From a virus, in IMG/VR virus record IMGVR_UViG_3300030419_005459, positions 9,761-37,541 of that record: DNA of 27,781 nucleotides; one strand, given 5' to 3'. A program made the translations under genes and the position numbers. Within the stretch, counting starts at the first letter, position 1. Every line of letters starts with the position of its first letter. The notes beneath the pieces were generated by a model. It made no database searches. It was not told the DNA's origin and saw only the letters and a program-made list of their open reading frames with translations. Below are positions 12,120 to 20,800 of the stretch, one piece after another.

Positions 12120-12318
12120 ATTGCTTACCTCGTTTACGTGTATTCCCAGCCTGCGTTTCTGCCCATTCAATTAGCTTTGTTATACGCTGACCGAGGGCTT
12201 CTACTCGTTTATCACTTTTGCTTATACGATCTTTTAGCGATAGTAATAACCAAGTATTAGCCCCGATCAGCGCGACCAGCGCCAAAGCGACTACGGAAAC
12301 GATGCCATCAACGTCCAC
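12091..12318 (-). CDS. Single-span membrane protein, 75 aa
   Basis: An N-terminal membrane segment (GIVSVVALALVALIGANTWLLLSL) is followed by a charged coiled coil (RISKSDKRVEALGQRITKLIEWAE) and a basic end. The start is uncertain: GTG 12318 just after the fibre stop is the natural choice, while GTG 12345 would overlap the fibre gene and add nine Cys/Gly-rich residues; neither has a good ribosome binding site. Small proteins of this plan follow tail fibre genes in many phages and are annotated as holins or spanin-like subunits. Confidence 0.55.
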   Translation of the reverse strand: MDVDGIVSVVALALVALIGANTWLLLSLKDRISKSDKRVEALGQRITKLIEWAETQAGNTRKRGKQYAEKTTSRS

Positions 12319-12319
12319 G

Positions 12320-15300
12320 CTACCGCACCAACCACAAATCAACACTGTCGCTGATCTGCTTCATCTTGATCCATCGCGGATTCGTCGCCTCGTTTGCTTT
12401 AACTGGCACCTGACCGAGCAAGCCGATCAGCCACCACTCATCCCGATCTTCGCGGCTCTTATAGTTTTCTTCAAGGGCCGGGTCGTAGTCTGGATTCTCC
12501 TTCTTTTCGCTCTGCATTGAACTGGTAGCGCCACTCGGCGGAGTCCACTCTGAATCTTTTGCGAGTTCCTCGCGCTCGTAGCATGACCCTGCTTCGATTT
12601 TGATATCGCCAACGGCAACGCCAACGACCTCCGCAGTCTTGACATCGCCCACCTCCTTGCCATCGGGTATGTCGTCACCGTCCTCGTAATACGTTGCTGC
12701 CACCGCGTCAACGACATCCGACTCTGTTGCCAGCACATCATCCCATACCCAAACCTTGACATCCTCCATGATATACTGTCCGTAGTCATCAGTGAGGAAT
12801 CTGTCGTGCCAATAACTCCACGCCATGCCGTGTGCAGACGGGCCTTTGGCATTTTTCTTCGGGCGTGTAATGCCAATAATATTTTCCGCACTATCCGTCG
12901 CGGCGTTATAATACCTGACCTTATTGTCCTCCAACACCACGGATCTACCGAGTTCTACTGCTGCACCGTCGCTGGATTCAAAATACTCTGCATAATCCAG
13001 CGTATCATCATTGAAAGCTGCATCCGCATAAGCTGATCCGTCACCTTTAAAGTTAAACTCAAAGGTGTCTGTATTGCCCGCATAGCATCCAATAAAACTG
13101 TAGGCATCCGTAGAGGCACGATGGGCATTTAGTTGGAACACCTGTGCGCCAAAGGACGCATGAGATGCTTCTAATTTATGGGCGTGATTTGTGCTTGTGT
13201 AATCGGTGTTTAGGATGCCCGTCATGCTGGTCGTGCCGATGCCGACATAGCCGCTGTTGTCGATCTTAAGGCGATTAGTAAAACTTATCGCCGCACCTGC
13301 ACTGGTAGAGGCGGCTGTGTCGAAATAGTGTTCGCCACCGTACTGGTAATACCGTGTTGCCTCGTCAGTTACAATTGCTCGCCACTCGTCTGCTGAATCA
13401 CGATACAGGTTGTTCGACAGGAACACCATATTGTTGGCAGACGCTTCGTCGTGCGGGTCTACCCACAACGCACCCGTGCCAATCTGTATCACGCCGTGGT
13501 CGGTATGCCACCCACCCGTAGGAGTGGTTTTGACCCCCAACACACCCTCGTTATTAATTCGGAGTGCCTCCGTGCCGCCAGTAGCAAACGTCATTGCGTC
13601 AGATTGGTCGTTGGAGAGTGACATAACGCTGTTGGATGTACCGCCAAAACCCACCCACCCCAACCGCGTGCCTCCGTCTGTGGAGCCATAAAAGCCAATC
13701 GTGGACTCGCTCGCATCTGCGCTTCCGCTCGGGTCCGTTATTCGTACTCCATTGCCCGGCGCTACGATCACCTCCAAGGGCGCTGCGGGGGTTGCGGTAC
13801 CAATACCGATGCGATCCGTGCTTGCATCCGCGACAAACAGATTAGCTTGAGAGTCACCTTCGATCCGAAAGTCTTTGTCGGCTCCAGACTCATTGAAGAC
13901 AAATGACCCGCCATCCATACTAACGTCTCCGCTGAAAGCCGCAGCTTGCGGAAATGTTACACCACCACCATCCGCAATCGTTATCGCGTTATCGCCATCC
14001 GAATAGTCGATGGTTCTGACTTGTAAGCTACCAGTTGTAGTAAGTGTATTTGAGCCTAAATCAACCGCCTGCGCAAAAGTTACGCCGCCTCCATCAGCTA
14101 TAGTGATTGAGTTATCACCATCGGTGTATCCAATACTCGCGGTCTGGACCTCACCGCCAACTTTTAGATCACCCGATACATCCACCCGCGTCGAGGCATT
14201 TAGGTCAATGATCGCCTCACCATCTATACGCAGTGTGCCATCGGAAGATTGCTGGATGAATGAAGCAGCATCACCAAATGTGAGTTTATTAGTAGAGTTA
14301 AGCGTCAGTCCTGTACCATCTGTATGCGTTAGCGTAGTATCCAGATCCGCGCCAAACTCAAGTAATGCACCATCAGACTTCAACTGAACATCATTAACAA
14401 AGATCGCGTTACCTTCATCGCTACCATCAAGCGTCAGTGCCGTAACCGCTGATCCATTATCGTCAACCTTAATAATCACATCAGCATCGTTAGCCTGTGC
14501 GTCTATCGTAATGTTCCCACTCGTCGTTTCTATACTAACTGCTCCATCACCAGCAGAAATGTCATCCGCAGCAGTTGAGCTTCCTGAGCCTGCAGCTCCA
14601 ATATCACTAAGTACCTGAGATCCTGTACGATAGTCTACGTTACCACTACTGTCAAGCACTAGGAACTTATCAGTATCTTCGCCTGCAGCTGCGACAGTGC
14701 CAATAGTCAACGTACCTGACGTAGTAACACCTCCACCGTCAGCAATAGTAATAGCATCATCACCATCTGTATACGCGATCTTAGTAGTCTGTACTTCGCC
14801 TGGAACATTAATACCCGCGGCCGCATCCAGGATCTTCATATTCGTAGCATCACCATTGTCGGTGAATACTAAATCCTTACCATTAGTAGCGAGCTTGACC
14901 GTAACGTCACCACTATTGCCTTCAGTAAATCTTAGAACCTCACTACCGGCGTCCTTAAAAATAAATATACCAGTATGTGCATCTAGCGTTAGCGCGTCGC
15001 CAGAATCTACAATTATTGGATTAGCTGCAATCGTGACTCCAGTAGTGCCGTCGTGAGTTAGTGTAGCATCACTACCAACACCCAGTGACAACACCGAAGA
15101 GTCAGTAAGTAGCTTAACATCATTACCGAATATAGCATCCTTAACTACACTCAACCCACCATCCGTCTGCAACGATCCATCAGTAGTACTAGTAGCATCT
15201 GTGGCATCTTCAGTCTTCAAGATCCCATCAAATGTACCTGCACCATCAGTAGTAATCGTAGCTCCTGACGATCCAGTACCTCCCCCAAACGTAGCCGCAG

Positions 15301-16102
15301 CAGTACACACTAAACTTGCTAGTGTAGATGCACCTGCACCTAGAGTGCCTGTGACCGTAAGATTGTCCGCTACAGTAGTCTCAGACGTACTATGACCAAT
15401 AGTAATCGCTATTCCTGAGGTCTCAGTAGCGAGCTTAAGTGCACCCGTAGCATTCGCAATATAACTATTGCTGCCATCGTGGTACACTTGCAAATCATCA
15501 CTGTCACCTAGGAGCAACTTATCACTGTCACCGATATCAAACGCACTAGCTCCAGCTACCGTCACACCTCCAGTAACAGTAAGATTCCCGCCTACTGTTG
15601 CATGTCCAGCAATCGCAGTAGTCGAGCTTGCTACCGTAGAATTAGGCGTTAGCGTAAGCTGAGTGACATATGTACCTTTCGAGGCGATGTCATTTCCTAG
15701 GGTAACAACACCTCCATCAGCAACATTAAGTTTCCAAGCGTCACCCGCATCGTCACCTTGATCGGCCTTGAGAACTACAGCTAACGCTGCACCTTCAACA
15801 CCTGTATCAATCAACAACGCATCATCAGTGCCTTCATCATATTGAATCTTAATGTCACTATTCGTGCCAAATATAAGATCAATATCATCGGCCATAGTTA
15901 AAGTACCAGAGTGCGTTCTGGTACCCGTGATGGTCTGGTTAGCATTCAACACACTAACACCATCAGATGAAGATGTATCTACATTATTCGTGTCTAGCTG
16001 CCCATTCACGAGAGTAAAAAGCTGATCTATGTCAACATTCCACTCACTTTCAGTAGGCTTCTCACCAGATACAAATGAATGAGACCTAGTTATTGAACCC
16101 AT
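12320..16102 (-). CDS. Tail fibre with C-terminal self-cleaving chaperone (peptidase G2-like), 1260 aa
   Basis: SITRSHSFVSGEKPTESEWN begins a short adaptor part, then about 700 residues of Gly/Asp/Thr/Ala-rich strands as in trimeric beta fibres. A unit YTDGDxAITIADGGGVT occurs three times. The final 220 residues open with TLDYAEYFESSDG and continue IIGITRPKKNAKGPSAHG and WHDRFLTDDYGQYI, close to the peptidase G2 intramolecular chaperone of phage neck appendages, which cuts itself off after trimer folding. A GC-rich C-terminal half (60% in line 13621) contrasts with the neighbouring late genes, pointing to module exchange. AGAGGAGAA precedes the start in a TAAATG junction. It should bind the host surface. 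Confidence 0.85.
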   Translation of the reverse strand: MGSITRSHSFVSGEKPTESEWNVDIDQLFTLVNGQLDTNNVDTSSSDGVSVLNANQTITGTRTHSGTLTMADDIDLIFGTNSDIKIQYDEGTDDALLIDTGVEGAALAVVLKADQGDDAGDAWKLNVADGGVVTLGNDIASKGTYVTQLTLTPNSTVASSTTAIAGHATVGGNLTVTGGVTVAGASAFDIGDSDKLLLGDSDDLQVYHDGSNSYIANATGALKLATETSGIAITIGHSTSETTVADNLTVTGTLGAGASTLASLVCTAAATFGGGTGSSGATITTDGAGTFDGILKTEDATDATSTTDGSLQTDGGLSVVKDAIFGNDVKLLTDSSVLSLGVGSDATLTHDGTTGVTIAANPIIVDSGDALTLDAHTGIFIFKDAGSEVLRFTEGNSGDVTVKLATNGKDLVFTDNGDATNMKILDAAAGINVPGEVQTTKIAYTDGDDAITIADGGGVTTSGTLTIGTVAAAGEDTDKFLVLDSSGNVDYRTGSQVLSDIGAAGSGSSTAADDISAGDGAVSIETTSGNITIDAQANDADVIIKVDDNGSAVTALTLDGSDEGNAIFVNDVQLKSDGALLEFGADLDTTLTHTDGTGLTLNSTNKLTFGDAASFIQQSSDGTLRIDGEAIIDLNASTRVDVSGDLKVGGEVQTASIGYTDGDNSITIADGGGVTFAQAVDLGSNTLTTTGSLQVRTIDYSDGDNAITIADGGGVTFPQAAAFSGDVSMDGGSFVFNESGADKDFRIEGDSQANLFVADASTDRIGIGTATPAAPLEVIVAPGNGVRITDPSGSADASESTIGFYGSTDGGTRLGWVGFGGTSNSVMSLSNDQSDAMTFATGGTEALRINNEGVLGVKTTPTGGWHTDHGVIQIGTGALWVDPHDEASANNMVFLSNNLYRDSADEWRAIVTDEATRYYQYGGEHYFDTAASTSAGAAISFTNRLKIDNSGYVGIGTTSMTGILNTDYTSTNHAHKLEASHASFGAQVFQLNAHRASTDAYSFIGCYAGNTDTFEFNFKGDGSAYADAAFNDDTLDYAEYFESSDGAAVELGRSVVLEDNKVRYYNAATDSAENIIGITRPKKNAKGPSAHGMAWSYWHDRFLTDDYGQYIMEDVKVWVWDDVLATESDVVDAVAATYYEDGDDIPDGKEVGDVKTAEVVGVAVGDIKIEAGSCYEREELAKDSEWTPPSGATSSMQSEKKENPDYDPALEENYKSREDRDEWWLIGLLGQVPVKANEATNPRWIKMKQISDSVDLWLVR

Positions 16103-18259
16103 TTAACGATTCTCCTCTTGTTGGTACCCAACAGATTCTTGAGGTGCGTGTAGTGCATTATAGCTTTGAATTTGCTCTAATACAGTCCCTATAGACCATA
16201 TAGTACGTTTGTGATCCCCTAATCGTTTACCTACAGGATGATTTAGCATGTGCCGCGTAAGTGCTTTTCCATAATCTACAGAACGCTGAACTAACCCTAT
16301 ATTATGTAAAAATTTACCTGTAAACTTAGGACTAGAAAAAGGAACGAAAAGAAAAAGTGCTGGGTTATAAAAAAGCCCTCCTAAGCCTACAGCTGCTGTA
16401 CGTTGCAAAGCGCTAACAGCAGACCCACGCGCTACAAGTGACGAAGGAGTCCATCGACGCGAAATTAATCCTGCAATTCCAGCGTGGATCGACTCACCTG
16501 TAACATTTTCTATTTCATCTATAAGTTGCTTCTTAATAGGATTATTTTGAATCGCCTTCATGTATGCATTTAGTACTTCACTATCTCCTGTTCCATGTTC
16601 TTTGAATGCACTATATGCACGTTCAATATCAGTACGAACACTTTCATGCCTTATGATATGAGCCCACGCATTATCCTGGCTCATAGGATTGTCCATAAGA
16701 TCTTGCAATGCGCCAGATTCTGGTAACAAATCTGATATAGGATACGTACTCTGAGTATCTGCTATTTGCGCAAGCTCGTCTAATTGTTCTCGCAAAGTAT
16801 CATAAAATGCATTTATAGTAGGAGCATTCCCAGGATTTTTTCTATGGGCTAACAGCATTTGAATAACCCCTGGAGTATCGCTAAATGCATCTCCTATAAG
16901 TGCAGTTTTCATAGTTGGAAGATCTGATAAATTACTATTTACCAACCTTTGCATCCAATTAACAAGATCTTTTGCTTTTGTGTTAGGTATATAAATACCT
17001 GTATCTACAGGTATATAATCTACCTTACCAGTCTCAGGATTTGGAGGATTAAATCTAATACCTACTCCTGCATCTTTTAATTTTTTGTTTAGCGAGCTTA
17101 CAAAACCTCTTCTCCACGATATTTCATCCAGCTTCCCCCCAAGTAAACTAGGAATTGTTATTGTAGGAGCTATGCCTTTTACAGTAGGTACTGATTTATC
17201 GACAAATCCACCTTCTCTACGTACAGTTGCAAAAGTCTCTCCATCCATCCAATTTTGAAATATCTTTTCCATCAAAGCATCGGTTTGCTGGAGAATTATA
17301 TTCGCATATTTATGGTTGATATGAGCTATATGACCAATAGTAGCTGCTTCATCGCGAAATCCTCCTGCAATATCAGGATCGTCACTTCTAGCACGTAAGA
17401 AATGTTCTCTAGGAGTTTCTCCAAATTTCTTTTGTGTCGCAGCATCATCGAATCTGCCAAGCCAATGCATAGGATTAAGGCCTACTATATCCATCTGAGC
17501 ATCGGTAAGCCTACCTGTGCGCTGCATAGCTTCTAGCGATTGTACAGGCTCACCAGTAAGAAATTCAAGTCCAATACGTCCAAGTTTGCCTGTGCCACTC
17601 ATTAAAGTTGCTGTACCGCGAAGTGCTACACTACCAATCGCAGTTACAGGATCTGTAACTATATCTATAATAGGCTGACTTACTCTACGTGTAGTTTCCG
17701 CCGCCATACCAACTGCAGGTCTAATAACTTCTCCTACAGGAATGTTAGCTTTACCTATGCGTTGAGTTGGTGGAAGTTTAGCAAGCATACCCCCAACACC
17801 TTGCTGAGCCATAGCACGTAATTTTTGCGCGCTTTGCAATCTACCTGCAAGTCCAAATCCAGGCGCTACTACAGTAGCTTGCCCCACAGGATCTGTAGCT
17901 ATAGTACGTTTTATATTTTCCCAAGATCCATACTGTTCTTTTAAAGCCTCTACAGCTCCATCAAGCCCTGCATCATAAATAGCTTCCATAGTATCTATTG
18001 GATTAAATATCATATCCGCTAATCCAGTAAATAAATTCACTGCAGACGGAACTATATTACTAGCAAGTTCTGCGCCATACTCGCTAGAAAACATATCCAT
18101 CTTACCTGGGTCTTTAGGCGCTAAAGTGCTAAAATTACTTCTATAGCGTGACTCTCCATAAGTAGTTAGTAAACGCTTAGTTTCTTCGAGCTCAGCACGA
18201 GTATAACGAGCCAACAACTGTTGAGGCGTTAGTGAGAGATCATTAGGTAATACTGGCAT
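16103..18259 (-). CDS. Large internal virion-type protein, 718 aa
   Basis: Starts at ATG 18259 after AAAGGAT, 11 bp past the previous gene. The sequence is mostly helical with repeated amphipathic segments (TPQQLLARYTRAELEETKRLL, AVNLFTGLADMIF, SAQKLRAMAQQGVGGMLAK) and a hydrophobic stretch near the end (AAVGLGGLFYNPALFLFVPF). It lies between the tail nozzle and the fibre with two other giants, where podoviruses encode ejection proteins that form a channel across the host envelope. No transglycosylase motif is visible. The gene is AT-rich (32% GC in line 17041, counted by hand). Confidence 0.6.
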   Translation of the reverse strand: MPVLPNDLSLTPQQLLARYTRAELEETKRLLTTYGESRYRSNFSTLAPKDPGKMDMFSSEYGAELASNIVPSAVNLFTGLADMIFNPIDTMEAIYDAGLDGAVEALKEQYGSWENIKRTIATDPVGQATVVAPGFGLAGRLQSAQKLRAMAQQGVGGMLAKLPPTQRIGKANIPVGEVIRPAVGMAAETTRRVSQPIIDIVTDPVTAIGSVALRGTATLMSGTGKLGRIGLEFLTGEPVQSLEAMQRTGRLTDAQMDIVGLNPMHWLGRFDDAATQKKFGETPREHFLRARSDDPDIAGGFRDEAATIGHIAHINHKYANIILQQTDALMEKIFQNWMDGETFATVRREGGFVDKSVPTVKGIAPTITIPSLLGGKLDEISWRRGFVSSLNKKLKDAGVGIRFNPPNPETGKVDYIPVDTGIYIPNTKAKDLVNWMQRLVNSNLSDLPTMKTALIGDAFSDTPGVIQMLLAHRKNPGNAPTINAFYDTLREQLDELAQIADTQSTYPISDLLPESGALQDLMDNPMSQDNAWAHIIRHESVRTDIERAYSAFKEHGTGDSEVLNAYMKAIQNNPIKKQLIDEIENVTGESIHAGIAGLISRRWTPSSLVARGSAVSALQRTAAVGLGGLFYNPALFLFVPFSSPKFTGKFLHNIGLVQRSVDYGKALTRHMLNHPVGKRLGDHKRTIWSIGTVLEQIQSYNALHAPQESVGYQQEENR

Positions 18260-18270
18260 TTTTATATCCT

Positions 18271-20733
18271 TTATCTACCGTAAGAAGGTACAGGAGCATA
18301 TCGCCCACCTGGGCCTCTGTAACGTCCAATAACCTCACCTCGTTGCACACGTCTAAAATCTTCTCCCATCTCACGTCTAGTTCCGCTTATAGTACGATAC
18401 GAAGATGGGTCATACCCAGTTCCAATATATGGATACGAACGTCGAGGCGCATACTGAGATGCTACACTTGTAGCAGCTTCATAAGCAGGCCCAAGCCCAA
18501 ATCCTCCAAAGAATCTACCTTGACCTTCTTGCGCTGAGAAGTTTCCAGTTCCAGGAGCAATATTACCCATAGCAGGATTATACATATCTTGAAGTCCAGG
18601 ATATGTCTGATTTAAACCCCAAGCATAATTAGAATCTACCAAAGCATTCTGATAACTTTGCATACCTGACTTAATTGCAGCTTCGTTAGCACCAAACGAC
18701 AGTAGCGTATTTCGCGTATGTTCGGCTGCTGCAGCCCTATCACCAACCAGTGGATTGTTAGGCCGTCCCACCTGATTAATATGCCTAAGAGGTGAAGTCG
18801 TAATATGCAAATCTGCTAGTTCCATGGTTTTATCCGAAATTACCCTAGCATCTCCTAAAACCCATTGGTCAAGCTCAATATCCCAATGATAATTTTTGTC
18901 AAATGTTTTTTGACCCCGAAGATTGCGAGTAAAAGGCCTAGATTTTATTTTAGGTGATGCACCCCAATCAGCAGGATTTGCCGGCATATTTGAAAATGCA
19001 GGGTATTTTATTTGCCATTCATCATATAAAGTTGAATTTAAAACCTTACGCCCTTGACCTCGAAGATTTCTATCATGTTGCCATGCTTTTGCTAATTCAC
19101 TTTTTGCGTCTTCCCATTGAGCATTTGTATATCCTTTTTTAGGAAAAGCCCATACATCAACTTCCAACGTACCTCCATCTGCCAGAGATAACGCAGCATC
19201 TATAGTAGTTTCTCCTGATTGTCCTGTAACGCCTGCGTTTAGCATTACACCCTTATATTCAGGCATAAAACGGTTCATTAATTCAGTATTTAAATATTCT
19301 GTAGCTTGATCTATATCCGTATAACCTATAGCTGCAATATTTAATATTTCTTTTCCATCAGCACTTAAGTGACTTCCAACATAAGGAAATAATCCAGCTC
19401 CAACTGTTTCTGATATAGCATTTGACATAAGCTCGGCTTGAAAATCTTTTTCTGCCTGTAGTATATTTAACATACCCGCAAGATTTTCATTTGTTATTAA
19501 TTTTTTATGCAACGCTAAATTTTCTTCGTTAATGCCTTTGCCTCCGATATCCAAAATGCCTTGCATCCAATTATCTGTAGTTATATTAAATGCTTCTCCA
19601 AGCGTATTCATATTCTCTGCTAGACGCAATATATCATCACGCATAACAGCTTCATCACTACTCAAACGTAGTACTTTTTTCAATAAATTTTCAAATTGAA
19701 ATGCATTAATATTAGGATCTCCATGAATTTCCCATAATCCAGTATCTTTATTTAGTTTTACAATTTTGGCAAACTCAGGATCGTCAAATAAAGACGCAAA
19801 AATAGAATCCATAGCCTGGAATTTCTTTTCGTGCACTGAATATCTACTAGATGGATTTTGTAACTGCTTAACCATTCCGCCAAGTACTTCGCGTTTTTCT
19901 GCTTGCCGAGCATTAATTAACTCACGAGCAGCAGTTTGTTTATTACCTTGCATTATCTGCTCTTGGAGCTCAAAGGCTTTTTGAGCGCGGTTCTCGGCTT
20001 CTGTTCTAGCCCACTTATCAAACTCAAATCGTTCTGTTGAAAGGTCAAATTGACGCTGATTTTGCATCGCATTGAACAATTTGCCTTGATAATCACGTTG
20101 TAGCGTACCTATAGAAGTAGCATACCCTTCATCAAACGCTGCCTTACGCGCATCGGCAAACCATCCACTGAACATTCCAGAAGAATCAGGAGCTGCAGCA
20201 CTAAGATTCCCTAGCACATCACTAAAATGTTCTACAGGCTGAAACTTAGAAGTAAATTCAGGTGCAGTAGCAGCTACAAAACCACTCTGATCAGCAATTT
20301 CCGCATAAGCAGGCCTAGAGTTTGATATTACATTCGTAAGCTCTGCAGCACCAGCTTTCGCCCCTGCCTGCTGAGCCTGCGAAATCATCGTATTACGAAT
20401 TGTGTCATACGCACTTACAGCAGTAGCAGCATACCCAAGTCCAGTACCTAATCCTCTCCAAAGTCTTCCTGCGCCTGAAGACTCATAAGGATCTATCTCA
20501 GGCTCTTCTTGGTACACAGGCTGCATTGGAGCGCGTCCACCAAGGCCAAAGAAAATATTAGCCATGCCAGCTTTACGCTCAGATTCCCTGCGCCTACGCT
20601 GAGCCTCTTGCTGCATCTTAGTGACGCGATTATAGTATTTTTCTTGGTTTTTCCCTTCGAGATAATTGCCAATTCCCGAAGAAACCATGCTACCCGCTTG
20701 AAGTGCAAACGGTAGCCAAACTGGAAGAGCCAT
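18271..20733 (-). CDS. Large internal virion-type protein, 820 aa
   Basis: ATG 20733 is preceded by AAGGAA. The N end is hydrophobic (ALPVWLPFALQAGSMVSSGIGNYL) and leads into a basic coiled coil (YYNRVTKMQQEAQRRRRESERK). A second long coil rich in Gln, Arg and Glu lies near residues 205-265, then a large mixed domain, and a Gly/Arg/Tyr-rich end (YRGPGGRYAPVPSYGR). N-terminal hydrophobic plus coiled-coil design suits a membrane-inserting ejection protein. It sits with the other two giants in the order typical of podovirus core proteins. Family not recognised. Confidence 0.6.
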   Translation of the reverse strand: MALPVWLPFALQAGSMVSSGIGNYLEGKNQEKYYNRVTKMQQEAQRRRRESERKAGMANIFFGLGGRAPMQPVYQEEPEIDPYESSGAGRLWRGLGTGLGYAATAVSAYDTIRNTMISQAQQAGAKAGAAELTNVISNSRPAYAEIADQSGFVAATAPEFTSKFQPVEHFSDVLGNLSAAAPDSSGMFSGWFADARKAAFDEGYATSIGTLQRDYQGKLFNAMQNQRQFDLSTERFEFDKWARTEAENRAQKAFELQEQIMQGNKQTAARELINARQAEKREVLGGMVKQLQNPSSRYSVHEKKFQAMDSIFASLFDDPEFAKIVKLNKDTGLWEIHGDPNINAFQFENLLKKVLRLSSDEAVMRDDILRLAENMNTLGEAFNITTDNWMQGILDIGGKGINEENLALHKKLITNENLAGMLNILQAEKDFQAELMSNAISETVGAGLFPYVGSHLSADGKEILNIAAIGYTDIDQATEYLNTELMNRFMPEYKGVMLNAGVTGQSGETTIDAALSLADGGTLEVDVWAFPKKGYTNAQWEDAKSELAKAWQHDRNLRGQGRKVLNSTLYDEWQIKYPAFSNMPANPADWGASPKIKSRPFTRNLRGQKTFDKNYHWDIELDQWVLGDARVISDKTMELADLHITTSPLRHINQVGRPNNPLVGDRAAAAEHTRNTLLSFGANEAAIKSGMQSYQNALVDSNYAWGLNQTYPGLQDMYNPAMGNIAPGTGNFSAQEGQGRFFGGFGLGPAYEAATSVASQYAPRRSYPYIGTGYDPSSYRTISGTRREMGEDFRRVQRGEVIGRYRGPGGRYAPVPSYGR

Positions 20734-20744
20734 AGATTTATTCC

Positions 20745-20764
20745 TTCACAATGTGAATTAATGG
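20745..20764. promoter_or_regulatory. Intergenic palindromic motif, copy 3
   Basis: TTCACAATGTGAATTAATGG (plus strand) shares 15 invariant positions with the copies at 1608 and 10718, and its core TTCAC-aat-GTGAA is a perfect inverted repeat. It lies in the 67-bp gap between two late genes; the genes here read leftward, so the motif is just upstream of the 820-residue protein and its end overlaps the region of that gene's ribosome binding site. Confidence 0.5.
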
Positions 20765-20800
20765 GCTTGGTATGTATAAAAACACCCTATTCTAGCTAAA

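Noticed and set aside
12120-12170. TTG start extending the coiled-coil membrane protein
   Set aside because: No binding site upstream of the TTG, while GAGG precedes ATG 12119.
14010-15662. Several plus-strand open frames of 64-125 codons opposite the tail fibre
   Set aside because: They are antisense to a clear coding frame, rich in Pro/Ser/Val as the mirror of Gly/Asp/Thr codons, and lack binding sites or family motifs.
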